DNA from: Glaciimonas sp. PCH181
GTDB lineage: Bacteria > Pseudomonadota > Gammaproteobacteria > Burkholderiales > Burkholderiaceae_D
Direction of reading: 5' to 3'
Assembly (NCBI RefSeq): GCF_003056055.1
Contig: NZ_PYFP01000001.1
Coordinates: 124,001 to 188,000 of the forward strand
DNA: 64,000 nt
The notes under the pieces are model-generated. The model was not told the origin of the DNA. It searched no databases and was given only the letters and a program-made list of their open reading frames with translations. The position numbers and the translations under genes are program-made. Shown here one piece after another: positions 18,643 through 27,266 of the stretch (positions are counted from its first letter, which is position 1; every line of letters starts with the position of its first letter).

Positions 18643-19265
18643 GCGCCGCCATGAATATCAACATCTCTAAATCTGGTCGGGTTGTGCGTACCAATGACAG
18701 CACTATCAGCATCGCATTGTGGTTGTTTATCGGTGTCGCAAGCGCGCTCTTTTTATTGTTCCTGGCGGCGTATGTGATGCGCATGGATGCGCAGGATTGG
18801 TCGCCGATTGTCATGCCATGGCAGTTGTGGATTAGCACCGCGTTATTGATTGTCGCAAGTGGTCTGTTGCATCTCGCCAGCAGCGCGCGGCGATTGACCT
18901 CGGCACGCAATTTTCTGGCGGCGGCAGGTGTTTGCGGGATGCTATTTTTAGGCGTGCAAATGTGGGGCTGGCAAGCACTACTAAGCATGCATGTAACGCC
19001 GGTTGGCAATCCTGCCGGGAGTTTTTTCTATTTGCTGACGGCGATGCACGGTTTGCATGTTTTCGGTGGCTTGGTTGGTTGGGGGCGCACTGCGCGTAGC
19101 GCGTGGTTTCGGGCCTCTGTCGATGTTGAGATGGTCAATGTTCACTGGCGGATCGCGCTATGTGCACGTTACTGGGATTTTTTGCTGTTGGTATGGATCG
19201 TCTTGTTTGCTGCACTTGGCTGGCTGACGCCGGAAGTAGTGCGCTGGGTTTGCGGCACACGTTGA
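18639..19265 (+). CDS. Cytochrome c oxidase subunit III-like protein (CoxO-like)
   Basis: 208-aa membrane protein of the haem-copper oxidase subunit III family with about five helices. It begins in an ATGA overlap with coxA, so translation is coupled. The family's AMHGLHVFGG segment (about residues 147-156) and the closing RYWDFLLLVWIVLF helix are present, with YWDF in place of the more common YWHF. It is one of two subunit III paralogues encoded side by side, an arrangement known from alternative oxidase clusters. Confidence 0.88.
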   Translation: MSAAMNINISKSGRVVRTNDSTISIALWLFIGVASALFLLFLAAYVMRMDAQDWSPIVMPWQLWISTALLIVASGLLHLASSARRLTSARNFLAAAGVCGMLFLGVQMWGWQALLSMHVTPVGNPAGSFFYLLTAMHGLHVFGGLVGWGRTARSAWFRASVDVEMVNVHWRIALCARYWDFLLLVWIVLFAALGWLTPEVVRWVCGTR

Positions 19266-19284
19266 GGCGTAAAAGGGAGGCGGT

Positions 19285-20028
19285 ATGGATATATCGGCAG
19301 ACAGTCCCAAACCTGCAAATGCAGGCGCACTTTTAGCATCAGAGCCTGTTGGCGGTGGTGCGGCGGCCGTGCCTGCGCTGAGTGGCGTGCGTCAGTTGGT
19401 CAGCGACTGGTCATCGGATCGGACCGCGTTTAAGGTTTCGTGGGGCAAGGCGATGATGTGGATATTCTTGCTCTCGGATACCTTTATTTTTAGTTGTTTT
19501 CTGGTCGGCTATATGACGGTGCGGATGTCCGGCACGCAGCGATGGCCCGATCCAAGCGTGATGTTTGCGCTGCATATTGGCGGTGTCGAAGTGCCGCTGT
19601 TGCTTATCGCGATCATGACCTTTGTGCTCATTAGTAGTAGCGGCACGATGGCGATGGCGGTAAATTTTGCATATCGCCGCCAGCGTGTGCGTGCTGCCGT
19701 GTTGATGTTGATTACCGCTTGTTTTGGTGTGTCTTTTGTCAGCATGCAGGCGTTTGAATGGACTAACTTGATCGTCAATGAACACGTGCGCCCTTGGCAC
19801 AATTTAGCGGGTGCACCGCAGTTTGGGGCATCGTTTTTCATGATTACCGGTTTTCACGGCCTTCATGTGTCGATTGGCGTCATTTATCTGGTGACGGTTG
19901 CGGTGAAGGTATTACGCGGGCGCTACGAGCGCAGCGGGAATTATCAGATTGTGGAGATCGCCGGTTTGTATTGGCACTTTGTGGATCTGGTCTGGGTGTT
20001 TATTTTTGCGCTGTTTTATCTTTGGTGA
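19285..20028 (+). CDS. coxC: Cytochrome c oxidase subunit III
   Basis: 247-aa canonical subunit III that stabilises the oxidase core. After a soluble Ala-rich N-terminus of about 50 residues there are five membrane segments. Conserved elements are LLSDTFIFSCFLVGYM, GFHGLHVSIGV and the terminal GLYWHFVDLVWVFIFALFYLW region with the invariant WHFVDxVW. It follows the first subunit III-like gene by 19 nt and precedes subunit IV by 9 nt, so all belong to one operon. Confidence 0.92.
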   Translation: MDISADSPKPANAGALLASEPVGGGAAAVPALSGVRQLVSDWSSDRTAFKVSWGKAMMWIFLLSDTFIFSCFLVGYMTVRMSGTQRWPDPSVMFALHIGGVEVPLLLIAIMTFVLISSSGTMAMAVNFAYRRQRVRAAVLMLITACFGVSFVSMQAFEWTNLIVNEHVRPWHNLAGAPQFGASFFMITGFHGLHVSIGVIYLVTVAVKVLRGRYERSGNYQIVEIAGLYWHFVDLVWVFIFALFYLW

Positions 20029-20037
20029 GGTGTCATC

Positions 20038-20403
20038 ATGCACGCTTCAGATTCTGGAAGCTCGACTAATGCGGCGAATCCCACTGCCGGTCAGCAACAT
20101 ACTGGTCAACAGCATCCGACCAGTCTTTACCTAAAAATTTGGGGTCTGCTATTCGTCCTCAGTACGCTTTCGTACATGGTCGATTATTTGCAGTTTCACG
20201 GCTATCTGCGATGGGCGTTGATTTTGCTGCTGATGTTATTGAAGGCGGGGCTGATCGTTGCTTTTTTCATGCACATGGCATGGGAACGGCTGGCGTTGGT
20301 GTATGCGATTCTGGTGCCGCCGTTATGCTTGCTGGTGCTGGTGGTCTTGATGGCGACCGAGGCGCATTACACGTTTCTTATGCGCTTATTATTTTTCCGC
20401 TGA
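20038..20403 (+). CDS. Cytochrome c oxidase subunit IV (prokaryotic COX4/CyoD-like)
   Basis: 121-aa small oxidase subunit with a hydrophilic His/Gln/Ser-rich N-terminus of about 35 residues, then three membrane helices. The segment LLMLLKAGLIVAFFMHM carries the KAxxVxxFFMHM pattern typical of bacterial subunit IV. The ribosome site is GAGGTG shortly before the ATG. It is the last gene of the oxidase operon; its stop codon is inside a perfect palindrome. Confidence 0.88.
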   Translation: MHASDSGSSTNAANPTAGQQHTGQQHPTSLYLKIWGLLFVLSTLSYMVDYLQFHGYLRWALILLLMLLKAGLIVAFFMHMAWERLALVYAILVPPLCLLVLVVLMATEAHYTFLMRLLFFR

Positions 20404-20418
20404 GCCGAGGCTCAGCGG
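20397..20418. terminator. Perfect palindrome over the stop codon of the oxidase operon
   Basis: CCGCTGAGC (20397-20405) and GCTCAGCGG (20410-20418) form a 9-bp GC-rich stem with a 4-nt loop; the palindrome itself is perfect over 22 bp. The TGA of the subunit IV gene (20401-20403) lies in the left arm. It sits between the convergent oxidase operon and lldD. There is no T run on either side, so it may act as an mRNA 3'-end stabiliser or factor-assisted terminator. Confidence 0.55.
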
Positions 20419-20440
20419 TGGTCATTGCGATTAATTAAGA

Positions 20441-21577
20441 TTAGCGGCGCATCAAAATTTGCGGTCCGACATCCTTGATATCTTTAGTCCCGGTAAGGGC
20501 CATGCTGACATCAAGTTCTTGCCGCATGATTTCCAGCATTTTGGTCACGCCTGCTTCACCCATTGCGCCCAGACTATAAAGAAAGGCGCGCCCAATCATC
20601 GTTCCTTTGGCCCCCAAAGCGACCGCCTTCAGCACATCCTGACCGCTGCGAATACCACCGTCAAACCAGACCTCAATCTGATCGCCGACGGCTTCCACAA
20701 TCGCGGGTAAAGCAGAAATGGAGGACACTGCGCCATCCAGCTGACGACCGCCGTGGTTGCTGACGACTATGGCGTCGGCACCGCTGGCGGCGGCGATTTT
20801 GGCATCTTCAACGTCTAAAATACCTTTGAGTATCAGTTTTCCGCCCCATTGTTCTTTGATCCAGGCGATGTCGTCCCAGGATAAGGTTGGATCGAATTGG
20901 CTCGCGGTCCATTTGCTCAACGTCAGAATGCCGTCCGCGCCTTTAACGTGACCTGCCAGATTACCAAAGGTTTTACGTCCGCTTAGCGCGCGTAATGCCC
21001 ATGCCGGTTTGGATGCCAGATCGATAATATTGGCGAGAGTCAGTTTCGGCGGCACGGACATGCCGTTCTTCAAATCTTTATGACGCTGTCCCAGAATCTG
21101 CAAATCCAGTGTTAACACTAACGCTGAACATTTTGCCGCTTTGGCGCGCTCAATCAGGGATTTTACAAAGCCACGGTCACGCATCACATACAACTGAAAC
21201 CAGAACGGCTTAGTGGTGACGCTGGCGACATCTTCGATCGAGCAGATACTCATCGTCGAGAGTGTGAACGGGACACCGAATTTTTCAGCCGCAATCGCGC
21301 CTAGCATTTCACCGTTGGCCCATTGCATCCCGGTGAGTCCGGTAGGGGCGATGGCGACTGGCATGGTAACTTTTTCGCCAATCATGGTGGTTGCAGTGCT
21401 GCGCTGGTCGACGTTGATGGCAACCCGTTGGCGTAATTTCAGGGCGGCCAGATCGTCGCTATTGGCACGGTAAGTGCCTTCAGTGTAAGAGCCGCTATCG
21501 GCATAGTCGTAAAACGCTTTTGGTACCCGTTTCTGCGCGAGTACGCGCAGATCTTCGATGCAGGTAATGACGGGCAT
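20441..21577 (-). CDS. lldD: FMN-dependent L-lactate dehydrogenase
   Basis: 378-aa alpha-hydroxyacid dehydrogenase that oxidises L-lactate to pyruvate and passes electrons to the quinone pool at the membrane. FMN- and substrate-binding segments are visible: APTGLTGM, WFQLYVMRDR, the catalytic His in SNHGGRQLDGAVSS, DGGIRSGQDV and GRAFLYSLGA. It aligns along its length with E. coli LldD (396 aa) and lacks the extra membrane insert of mandelate dehydrogenases. No lactate permease or LldR-type regulator is adjacent. A related specificity such as glycolate cannot be excluded. Confidence 0.9.
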   Translation of the reverse strand: MPVITCIEDLRVLAQKRVPKAFYDYADSGSYTEGTYRANSDDLAALKLRQRVAINVDQRSTATTMIGEKVTMPVAIAPTGLTGMQWANGEMLGAIAAEKFGVPFTLSTMSICSIEDVASVTTKPFWFQLYVMRDRGFVKSLIERAKAAKCSALVLTLDLQILGQRHKDLKNGMSVPPKLTLANIIDLASKPAWALRALSGRKTFGNLAGHVKGADGILTLSKWTASQFDPTLSWDDIAWIKEQWGGKLILKGILDVEDAKIAAASGADAIVVSNHGGRQLDGAVSSISALPAIVEAVGDQIEVWFDGGIRSGQDVLKAVALGAKGTMIGRAFLYSLGAMGEAGVTKMLEIMRQELDVSMALTGTKDIKDVGPQILMRR

Positions 21578-21840
21578 GGTTTCTCCGTGAATGTGATGTG
21601 AGGAATGTGGCGTGGATCAATGTGCTTTGAATATTTTTTGGTATTTAGCCCAACCGTCATCCTAGGGCAAAAAGCACCATCGGTGGAAGAGAATCATGGC
21701 GGATTTAGGTGAAGACTTTTCAACTCAGCAACGCATTTGAGGATGGGTGCCGGAAACAAAGCAGGGGAATCGGCTAGCGTGATCCCCCTTATTGAAGGTG
21801 AAATGCTGGTTGAGCGCCGGCATTATTGCTATTTTTAACA

Positions 21841-22668
21841 TCAGTCTTCAAAGACTTCATGGACCGCGTCGGCACCGCGTTTCCAATAACTAGCAGCACG
21901 AATGCGGCTTTTGTCGATCCCGCGTTCAATGCATAAATGCTGGCGCACAGCACGTATTAGTGTAGATTCGCCAGCCGCCCAGACATAACCTTCGCCTTCA
22001 GGGATGTGCATCTCGCGTAGCGCAGACAGCAAATCAGCTCTGGGGTCTGCTGCATTGCGGAAGCGCCACTCGATATATACGTTCGGTTTGCTGTCAAACG
22101 CGATGTGGGCCGACGGTTGTGCGACTTCGATGAGGGCCGCTACTCGCATATTATCCGGCAATTCTTCGATGCGGCGTGCAATTGCAGGCAGTGCAGTCTC
22201 ATCGCCGATCAGAAGATGCCAGTCAAATTCGGCGGGTATGATCATCGATCCGCGTGGTCCGCCGATGCCAAGATATTGCCCGACCCTGGCTTGCGCTGCC
22301 CAGATTGTGGCTGGCCCAGCGGCATGCAGTGCAAACTCAATATCCAGTTCGCCTGCTGCCGGATCGTAGCGACGTGGGGTGAAATCGCGGGCGATTGGCC
22401 TTGGTTCTGTCTCCGAAAAGATGGGCCCGTTTGGTCCTGCCTGAGGTAGGGTGGGCTTGTCCGCGCCAGGAGGCGGAAAGAAAACCTTCATATGATCATC
22501 AAAAGAGCCCGACTGAAAGCCGTCGAGATCGTTGCCCGTCAGCGTGACGCGCACCATATGCGGCGTGACTTGCAGGACCCGTTTTACTTGCAATAAACGG
22601 AATTTTAGCGGATAGCGTACGCGGGAGACCGCCAGATCGGGGCGGTCCAAAAGTATGTTTTCAGGCAT
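21841..22668 (-). CDS. Siderophore-interacting FAD-dependent ferric reductase (YqjH-like)
   Basis: 275-aa SIP-family flavoprotein that reduces ferric siderophores or ferric citrate in the cytosol using NADPH. The N-terminal FAD-binding barrel has RVTLTGNDL, a DHMKVFFP segment, and ARDFTPRRYDPAAGELDIEF with the flavin-contacting RxYxP-like motif. The C-terminal half carries LLIGDETALPAIARR and YVWAAGESTLIRAVRQHL for NAD(P)H. The start ATG 22668 is preceded by GGAG and lies 7 nt after the PadR gene's stop, so the two are cotranscribed, regulator first. The pairing mirrors the YqjH/YqjI pair of E. coli, where the genes are divergent. A weak hairpin (21802-21824) may end the transcript. Confidence 0.92.
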   Translation of the reverse strand: MPENILLDRPDLAVSRVRYPLKFRLLQVKRVLQVTPHMVRVTLTGNDLDGFQSGSFDDHMKVFFPPPGADKPTLPQAGPNGPIFSETEPRPIARDFTPRRYDPAAGELDIEFALHAAGPATIWAAQARVGQYLGIGGPRGSMIIPAEFDWHLLIGDETALPAIARRIEELPDNMRVAALIEVAQPSAHIAFDSKPNVYIEWRFRNAADPRADLLSALREMHIPEGEGYVWAAGESTLIRAVRQHLCIERGIDKSRIRAASYWKRGADAVHEVFED

Positions 22669-22675
22669 CGTTGTT

Positions 22676-23368
22676 TTACTCCGGAGTGTGAACAGGTTGG
22701 GTTTCGATCTCGGCGGTAGCACGTGCAAGAATGGCTGCGATCCGCTGCTGCTCTGACACCGAGGCATCGCTACGCAATAGCAATGCATGCTTCAGAGCGC
22801 GGCGGGCTTTGACGAATTCGGGGTGCCAGCGCATGCCTTCTCCGCCTGCGTCATCAGAAGCCTCTTCTCCAGCAAACGCACGGCGTACTGAATCCATTTT
22901 TCGTGCGAAATGACTAAGCTTGGCAAGCATCAAGTCGACCCGTTCGCGGTTCGCGGCCAGATAACTGCGACCCGGCTCAGCCAGTGCGTAGCGCTTGCGA
23001 TTGCCTTCTGCTTCGACAGTCGCATAACCCAATTCTTCAAGGTAAGTCAGCGCTGGATAAACCATGCCAGGGCTGGGCGTATAGAAGCCATTCGAGCGCA
23101 CTTCTAGTGCCTTAATCAGTTCGTAGCCATGCCGCGGCTCATCGGCCAGCAATGCCAGCAACAGCAATTGCAGATCGTCGGAACTGAATTTGCGACCGCG
23201 TGGCATGCCTTCGTCGTCACCACCGAAGTCTGGACCGCCGGGAAAGCGGCCTCCACCGCCATGACGACGGTGATGGCCGCCGCCGATGGCGTGCCAGAGT
23301 GCATGCAGCGAAAACCGGTCGGAGGACTGGTGATCAAATGGTGAGTGAGAGTGATGATGGTGTTTCAT
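22676..23368 (-). CDS. His-rich PadR family regulator (YqjI-like)
   Basis: 230-aa transcription factor. The first about 60 residues are unusually rich in His, Gly and Asp (KHHHHSHSPFDHQ, GGGHHRRHGGGG), a probable metal-binding extension. A PadR winged-helix domain (about residues 62-140) has LLLLALLADEPRHGYELIKALE and PSPGMVYPALTYLEELG. A C-terminal helical dimerisation region follows. E. coli YqjI has the same architecture, binds iron or nickel through its extension and represses the YqjH ferric reductase. The palindrome at 23391-23418, 22 nt upstream of this start, is the probable operator for autoregulation of the padR-reductase operon. Confidence 0.92.
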   Translation of the reverse strand: MKHHHHSHSPFDHQSSDRFSLHALWHAIGGGHHRRHGGGGRFPGGPDFGGDDEGMPRGRKFSSDDLQLLLLALLADEPRHGYELIKALEVRSNGFYTPSPGMVYPALTYLEELGYATVEAEGNRKRYALAEPGRSYLAANRERVDLMLAKLSHFARKMDSVRRAFAGEEASDDAGGEGMRWHPEFVKARRALKHALLLRSDASVSEQQRIAAILARATAEIETQPVHTPE

Positions 23369-23390
23369 TTTTTGTCCTTTAGGTGATTAT

Positions 23391-23418
23391 GTATCTTAAG
23401 ATATATATCTTAAGATAC
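23391..23418. promoter_or_regulatory. Perfect 28-bp palindrome, probable PadR operator
   Basis: The left half GTATCTTAAGATAT (23391-23404) is exactly mirrored by ATATCTTAAGATAC (23405-23418), so all 28 positions are symmetric. Each half itself contains the palindrome TATCTTAAGATA, giving two stacked dyads. It lies 22 nt upstream of the PadR start codon, where a repressor would block the promoter or early elongation. Confidence 0.85.
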
Positions 23419-23752
23419 GTTGTCAAGATTATTTTTGTGCGAATAAGGCGGCTTTCGGAGCGCCGGGTTGCCAAAGATATTCCGTCCGAACAAAAAGTGG
23501 GGGACGATAGACTGAGATGGGAGCGAGGCTATAAATAGCCGACGACAGACGGCATGAGACGAAGTTATGGCGCAGGTTTGCTAGTGGACTTATCGAAAAT
23601 GCGGTGCGCGGTTGCGCTCAGGAAGTACAGCGATGTGCTGACGCGGAGACAAAATCTTCGTCTTCGCGTTAGTTATGTTGATTATGTTGGTTATGTTAGT
23701 TTTTGATGCGGGGAAATGCGTTACAAAAATACTTTTTTAACAATTTAGTCGT
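23419..23752. other. Non-coding stretch between padR promoter and hpnE
   Basis: No gene is supported here. The padR promoter should lie in the first 60 nt. Near 23668-23696 there are three imperfect copies of a TTATGTTGG/A-like 9-mer. No clear terminator for hpnE is seen beyond an A/T-rich hairpin without a T tail. Confidence 0.5.
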
Positions 23753-25132
23753 TCAGCATACAGCTGACATCAATTCTTTCGCTGCCTGATTTCCGCTACG
23801 GACAGCTGTTTCTAAAGTTGCCGGATAGTCGCTAGCGGTATAGTCGCCCGCTAAAAACAGGCCAGTCACGCCAGTGCTATTGCTCGGGCGAGTGAGGGCG
23901 GGGGAGCAGGCAAAAGTCGCGCGTTTTTCAGAAATTACTTTAGCCCATTGCGGATGCGCTAATGCGGGCAGTTTGAACACCTTGGCTAACTGTGCCGCAA
24001 TCGCATTGATCAATGTGTCGTGCCCATGCGAAATGGCCGCCGCGGAAACACTGATGACAACGGCTAACAGACCGGCTTGTGCTGCATCAAGTTGACCGCG
24101 ATCAAATACAAATTGGCCCCATTCACTGTTGAGATTATCTTCAATCAGCGCAAAAAAAGGCTGCGGAAGGGAGATCGTTGGCGCGTACTGTAAATAGCAG
24201 GTCGTAATCGGTTCGTAAGAGAAGCTTTGCAGCAGCGCGGTATCGGCCAGGTTGGTCAGTAAATTAGCCGCAGTATCTGGCGGCGTGGCGACGATCACCG
24301 CATCAAAACTATCCTCGTAGTCATTGGCACTTAAACGCCATTGATTGCCGTCTGCCTGCAACTGCCTGATATTGCAGCCAAGGCGAAGACTGCCGCCCTG
24401 TTGCGCGATAAATGTTGCAGCGTTATCCGGTAATACACTGCTGAGATGTAGTCGAGGTATTAGCATGTCCGAGGCGGCGCGGCGCGCACCCAGACTGTCA
24501 CGCAATACTGCCAGAAAAACTTGTGCTGAGGCGCGCTCTGGCGGTGTATTTAGCGCAGCGATGCATAGCGGTTGCCATAGCAATTGGATCAGGCGCTTGG
24601 TCTGATCGAAGCGTTCGAGCAACGTGCTAACGCTGCAATCGTCATGCAACTGCCAGCCCATCCAGCGGGCGGCGGAATTGAAACGGGCCAACGCTAATTT
24701 ATCTTCGCGGCTCAGTCCCTGCGCGCGCCATAAGGCGACTAATAGATGTAACGGCGCGGGCAGACGGGGAGCGCTGAAGATCATGCCGCCGCTGTCAGCG
24801 GGATAGCACATTTGTAATGGCAGGCGCAATAACGCCGTTTTCGGATCAATGCCTACTTTGCGCATCAATTGCAGGGTTTGTTTGTAAGCGCCGAGCAAGA
24901 TGTGCTGGCCATTGTCGAGCGTAATACTTGTATCGGCTTTGATGGGTTCGACTGCTTCAATCACGTCAGTAGCTTTAGACCGATGAAGTGTCACGCTTCT
25001 GGCGCGGCCGCCAAGTACGCGGCTCGCCTCGAATAAGGTCACTTGATGTTGACTGTCTGACAGCGCTACCGCTGCCGCACAACCGGCCCAACCGGCGCCT
25101 ATGACGGCGATTTTGCGTTTCGTGGCGCTCAT
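23753..25132 (-). CDS. hpnE: Hydroxysqualene dehydroxylase HpnE
   Basis: 459-aa FAD-dependent amine-oxidase/phytoene-desaturase-like enzyme that converts hydroxysqualene to squalene, the last step of the bacterial three-enzyme squalene route. The N-terminal dinucleotide motif is VIGAGWAGCAAAVAL, followed by FEASRVLGGRARS. The C-terminal FAD motif GLFLAGDYTASDYPATLETA is intact. The gene is 21 nt downstream of hpnD on the same strand. No squalene-hopene cyclase gene lies in the window, so the final hopanoid step must be encoded elsewhere. Confidence 0.94.
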   Translation of the reverse strand: MSATKRKIAVIGAGWAGCAAAVALSDSQHQVTLFEASRVLGGRARSVTLHRSKATDVIEAVEPIKADTSITLDNGQHILLGAYKQTLQLMRKVGIDPKTALLRLPLQMCYPADSGGMIFSAPRLPAPLHLLVALWRAQGLSREDKLALARFNSAARWMGWQLHDDCSVSTLLERFDQTKRLIQLLWQPLCIAALNTPPERASAQVFLAVLRDSLGARRAASDMLIPRLHLSSVLPDNAATFIAQQGGSLRLGCNIRQLQADGNQWRLSANDYEDSFDAVIVATPPDTAANLLTNLADTALLQSFSYEPITTCYLQYAPTISLPQPFFALIEDNLNSEWGQFVFDRGQLDAAQAGLLAVVISVSAAAISHGHDTLINAIAAQLAKVFKLPALAHPQWAKVISEKRATFACSPALTRPSNSTGVTGLFLAGDYTASDYPATLETAVRSGNQAAKELMSAVC

Positions 25133-25153
25133 GGCAATCGGCTGGAAAATAGA

Positions 25154-25987
25154 TTAGCCACGGATATAAGTCTTCCAGGCTAGCCATAATTTTCGAATTG
25201 GCGTCAGTGAAATACGCTGGTTAAGTACGTGATAACCATCGTGCTCAATCTCATTTAACAAGGCGCGATAGATCGCCGCCATCATCAGCCCCGGGCGTTG
25301 GGCACGGCGATCCTCTTTCGGCAATAGAGCGAATGCCTCGTCATACATTTGTTGTGCACGAGCGACTTGAAAACGCATCAACTTTTCAAAGTTTTCACTA
25401 TGACGTGCGTTCAGGATATCAGCAGCGGTGACGCCGAATTGCTGTAATTCATTGACGGGTAAATAAATACGACCCTTGCGACCATCTTCGCCCACGTCAC
25501 GAATGATGTTGGTGAGCTGAAACGCCAGACCTAGTTTTTCTGCAAATTGCAGCGTCTGCGGCTGCGTAACGCCAAAAATGCTTGCTGACAAAATGCCGAC
25601 TACGCTGGCAACGTGCCAGCAATATTGTTTTAAGGCGGGAAAATCCAGATAGCGCGTCTGATTCAAATCCATTTCCATGCCATCGACAATCGCTTGCAAG
25701 TGCTGGCCATCAAGCTGATAAGTCTTTAGGTGGGGTTGCAGCGCTTTGGTGACCGGGTGGGTTGGATCGCCGTTCAGCATCGCGGCAATTTCCTTGCGCC
25801 ACCACATCAACTTGGTTCTCGCCACTACCTCGTCGGTGCAATCGTCGACCGTATCGTCGACTTCACGACAGAACGCGTAGAGGGCGGTGATTGCGCGTCG
25901 CCGCTCTGCTGGTAAGAACAGAAAGCTGTAGTAAAAACTTGATCCGCTCTGGGCGGCTTTTTGCTGGCAGTAGTCGTCAGGAGACAT
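25154..25987 (-). CDS. hpnD: Presqualene diphosphate synthase HpnD
   Basis: 277-aa trans-isoprenyl diphosphate synthase that condenses two farnesyl diphosphates to presqualene diphosphate. The first Asp-rich motif is REVDDTVDDC (about residues 40-49) and the second is NIIRDVGEDGRKGRIYLP (about residues 159-176). An early FYYSFLFLP segment is typical of HpnD. Length matches the family (about 280). Between hpnC (167 nt upstream) and hpnE. Confidence 0.95.
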   Translation of the reverse strand: MSPDDYCQQKAAQSGSSFYYSFLFLPAERRRAITALYAFCREVDDTVDDCTDEVVARTKLMWWRKEIAAMLNGDPTHPVTKALQPHLKTYQLDGQHLQAIVDGMEMDLNQTRYLDFPALKQYCWHVASVVGILSASIFGVTQPQTLQFAEKLGLAFQLTNIIRDVGEDGRKGRIYLPVNELQQFGVTAADILNARHSENFEKLMRFQVARAQQMYDEAFALLPKEDRRAQRPGLMMAAIYRALLNEIEHDGYHVLNQRISLTPIRKLWLAWKTYIRG

Positions 25988-26154
25988 GAAGGATCTTTGT
26001 AGTCTTGTTGTGTTTTGTATTACGGCAATCGGGTTGATGTGATGCCGAATCAGGTAAGCACGCTATGCTAGCCGAGTGTGCTGAGCAGGACAAATCATGG
26101 TTGTAAAAAAGCCGATAATCTTCCCCGCTTTAACCTGGGCAAATGACGGCAATG

Positions 26155-26967
26155 TTAGTGCATTCGAATTGCGTGCCATCCTAACATCAGCCAATCGGTC
26201 TTTCTCAGCTTTGGTCTATGTCGAAAAATATCGTAATCTACGCGCTCGATGCTTTCCAGAATCCGCAGGCCGCCTTGCACCACAAGCCGCAATTCCCAGC
26301 CGATTCTTCCTGGTAGACGCAAAGCCAATGGCGCTGCGTCTAGCATCATTTTGCGGGCGCGTTGGATTTCGAATTGCATCAAATTACGCCAATGTTGATC
26401 GCTATCGGCATTGGCGATGTGTGCTTCGCTGACGCCGAAGCGCTGCAAGTCTTCTAACGGTAAATAAATGCGTTGCTTATCCCAGTCAATAGCGACATCT
26501 TGCCAGAAGTTAATGAGCTGTAACGCGGAGCAGATAGCATCGGAATCACGCAGGTTTTCTGGGGTGGCTGCGCCATATAAGTGCAGCATCAGGCAGCCGA
26601 CCGGATTTGCCGAACGTCTGCAATAATCCAGCAGGTCTTCAAAATTGGTGTAGCGTGTGGTAACGACGTCTTGTTTAAATGCGGATAACAGGGCTCGAAA
26701 TGGTGTTATCGGCAGCGCGTATTGCGTAACGACTACGTGTAGTGCCTGAAATAAAGCGCTTTCGGCAGGTTTTTGTTGCTCAATCCTATCGAGCGCTGCC
26801 TGGTAGTCGCTTAATGCGGCGATACGCTCTTCTGCGTTAGCGTCGCCTTCGTCAGCAATATCGTCAGCGCTACGGGCAAATGCATAAATTGCTTGAACCG
26901 CTGGCCGTAAGCGTGCCGGCATTAACCATGAGGCTACCGGGAAGTTTTCGTAATGATTAATCGGCAT
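26155..26967 (-). CDS. hpnC: Hydroxysqualene synthase HpnC
   Basis: 270-aa squalene/phytoene-synthase-fold enzyme that converts presqualene diphosphate to hydroxysqualene. It starts with the HpnC-typical NHYENFPVASWLMPARLRP. The first metal motif is ARSADDIADEGD and the second is NFWQDVAIDWDKQRIYLP. It is the first gene of the minus-strand hpnC-hpnD-hpnE set. The 299 nt between its start and tRNA-Leu hold both promoters but no further gene. Confidence 0.95.
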   Translation of the reverse strand: MPINHYENFPVASWLMPARLRPAVQAIYAFARSADDIADEGDANAEERIAALSDYQAALDRIEQQKPAESALFQALHVVVTQYALPITPFRALLSAFKQDVVTTRYTNFEDLLDYCRRSANPVGCLMLHLYGAATPENLRDSDAICSALQLINFWQDVAIDWDKQRIYLPLEDLQRFGVSEAHIANADSDQHWRNLMQFEIQRARKMMLDAAPLALRLPGRIGWELRLVVQGGLRILESIERVDYDIFRHRPKLRKTDWLMLGWHAIRMH

Positions 26968-27214
26968 AAGAGGCTGGCATAAGCGGACATAAGAGCTGGC
27001 AAAATTGCGGTTAAGGCGACCGCCCCGAATAGTAAAGGAAAACCTGCTGCCGGAGAGAAATTCGCGCCAATTTACCGCCGCGATAGCTCGGTTCTTTGAG
27101 CAGATATGCGTAATTTGCGGTGACGATGGATATGTTTTAGTGCCCTTTAAAGTGAAAATATGGCGACGAAATGTGCGCGCAAATGGTTATGCATACAAAA
27201 TATCGGGTTGATCT

Positions 27215-27220
27215 TATAAT
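27215..27220 (+). promoter_or_regulatory. Possible -10 element for tRNA-Leu
   Basis: A perfect TATAAT lies 46 nt before the tRNA. No good -35 hexamer stands at the expected distance, so the call is tentative. Confidence 0.35.
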
Positions 27221-27266
27221 TAAGTAGCGTTTTGGATTGCTATTTGATAGAATCCTGCCTCTTGAA

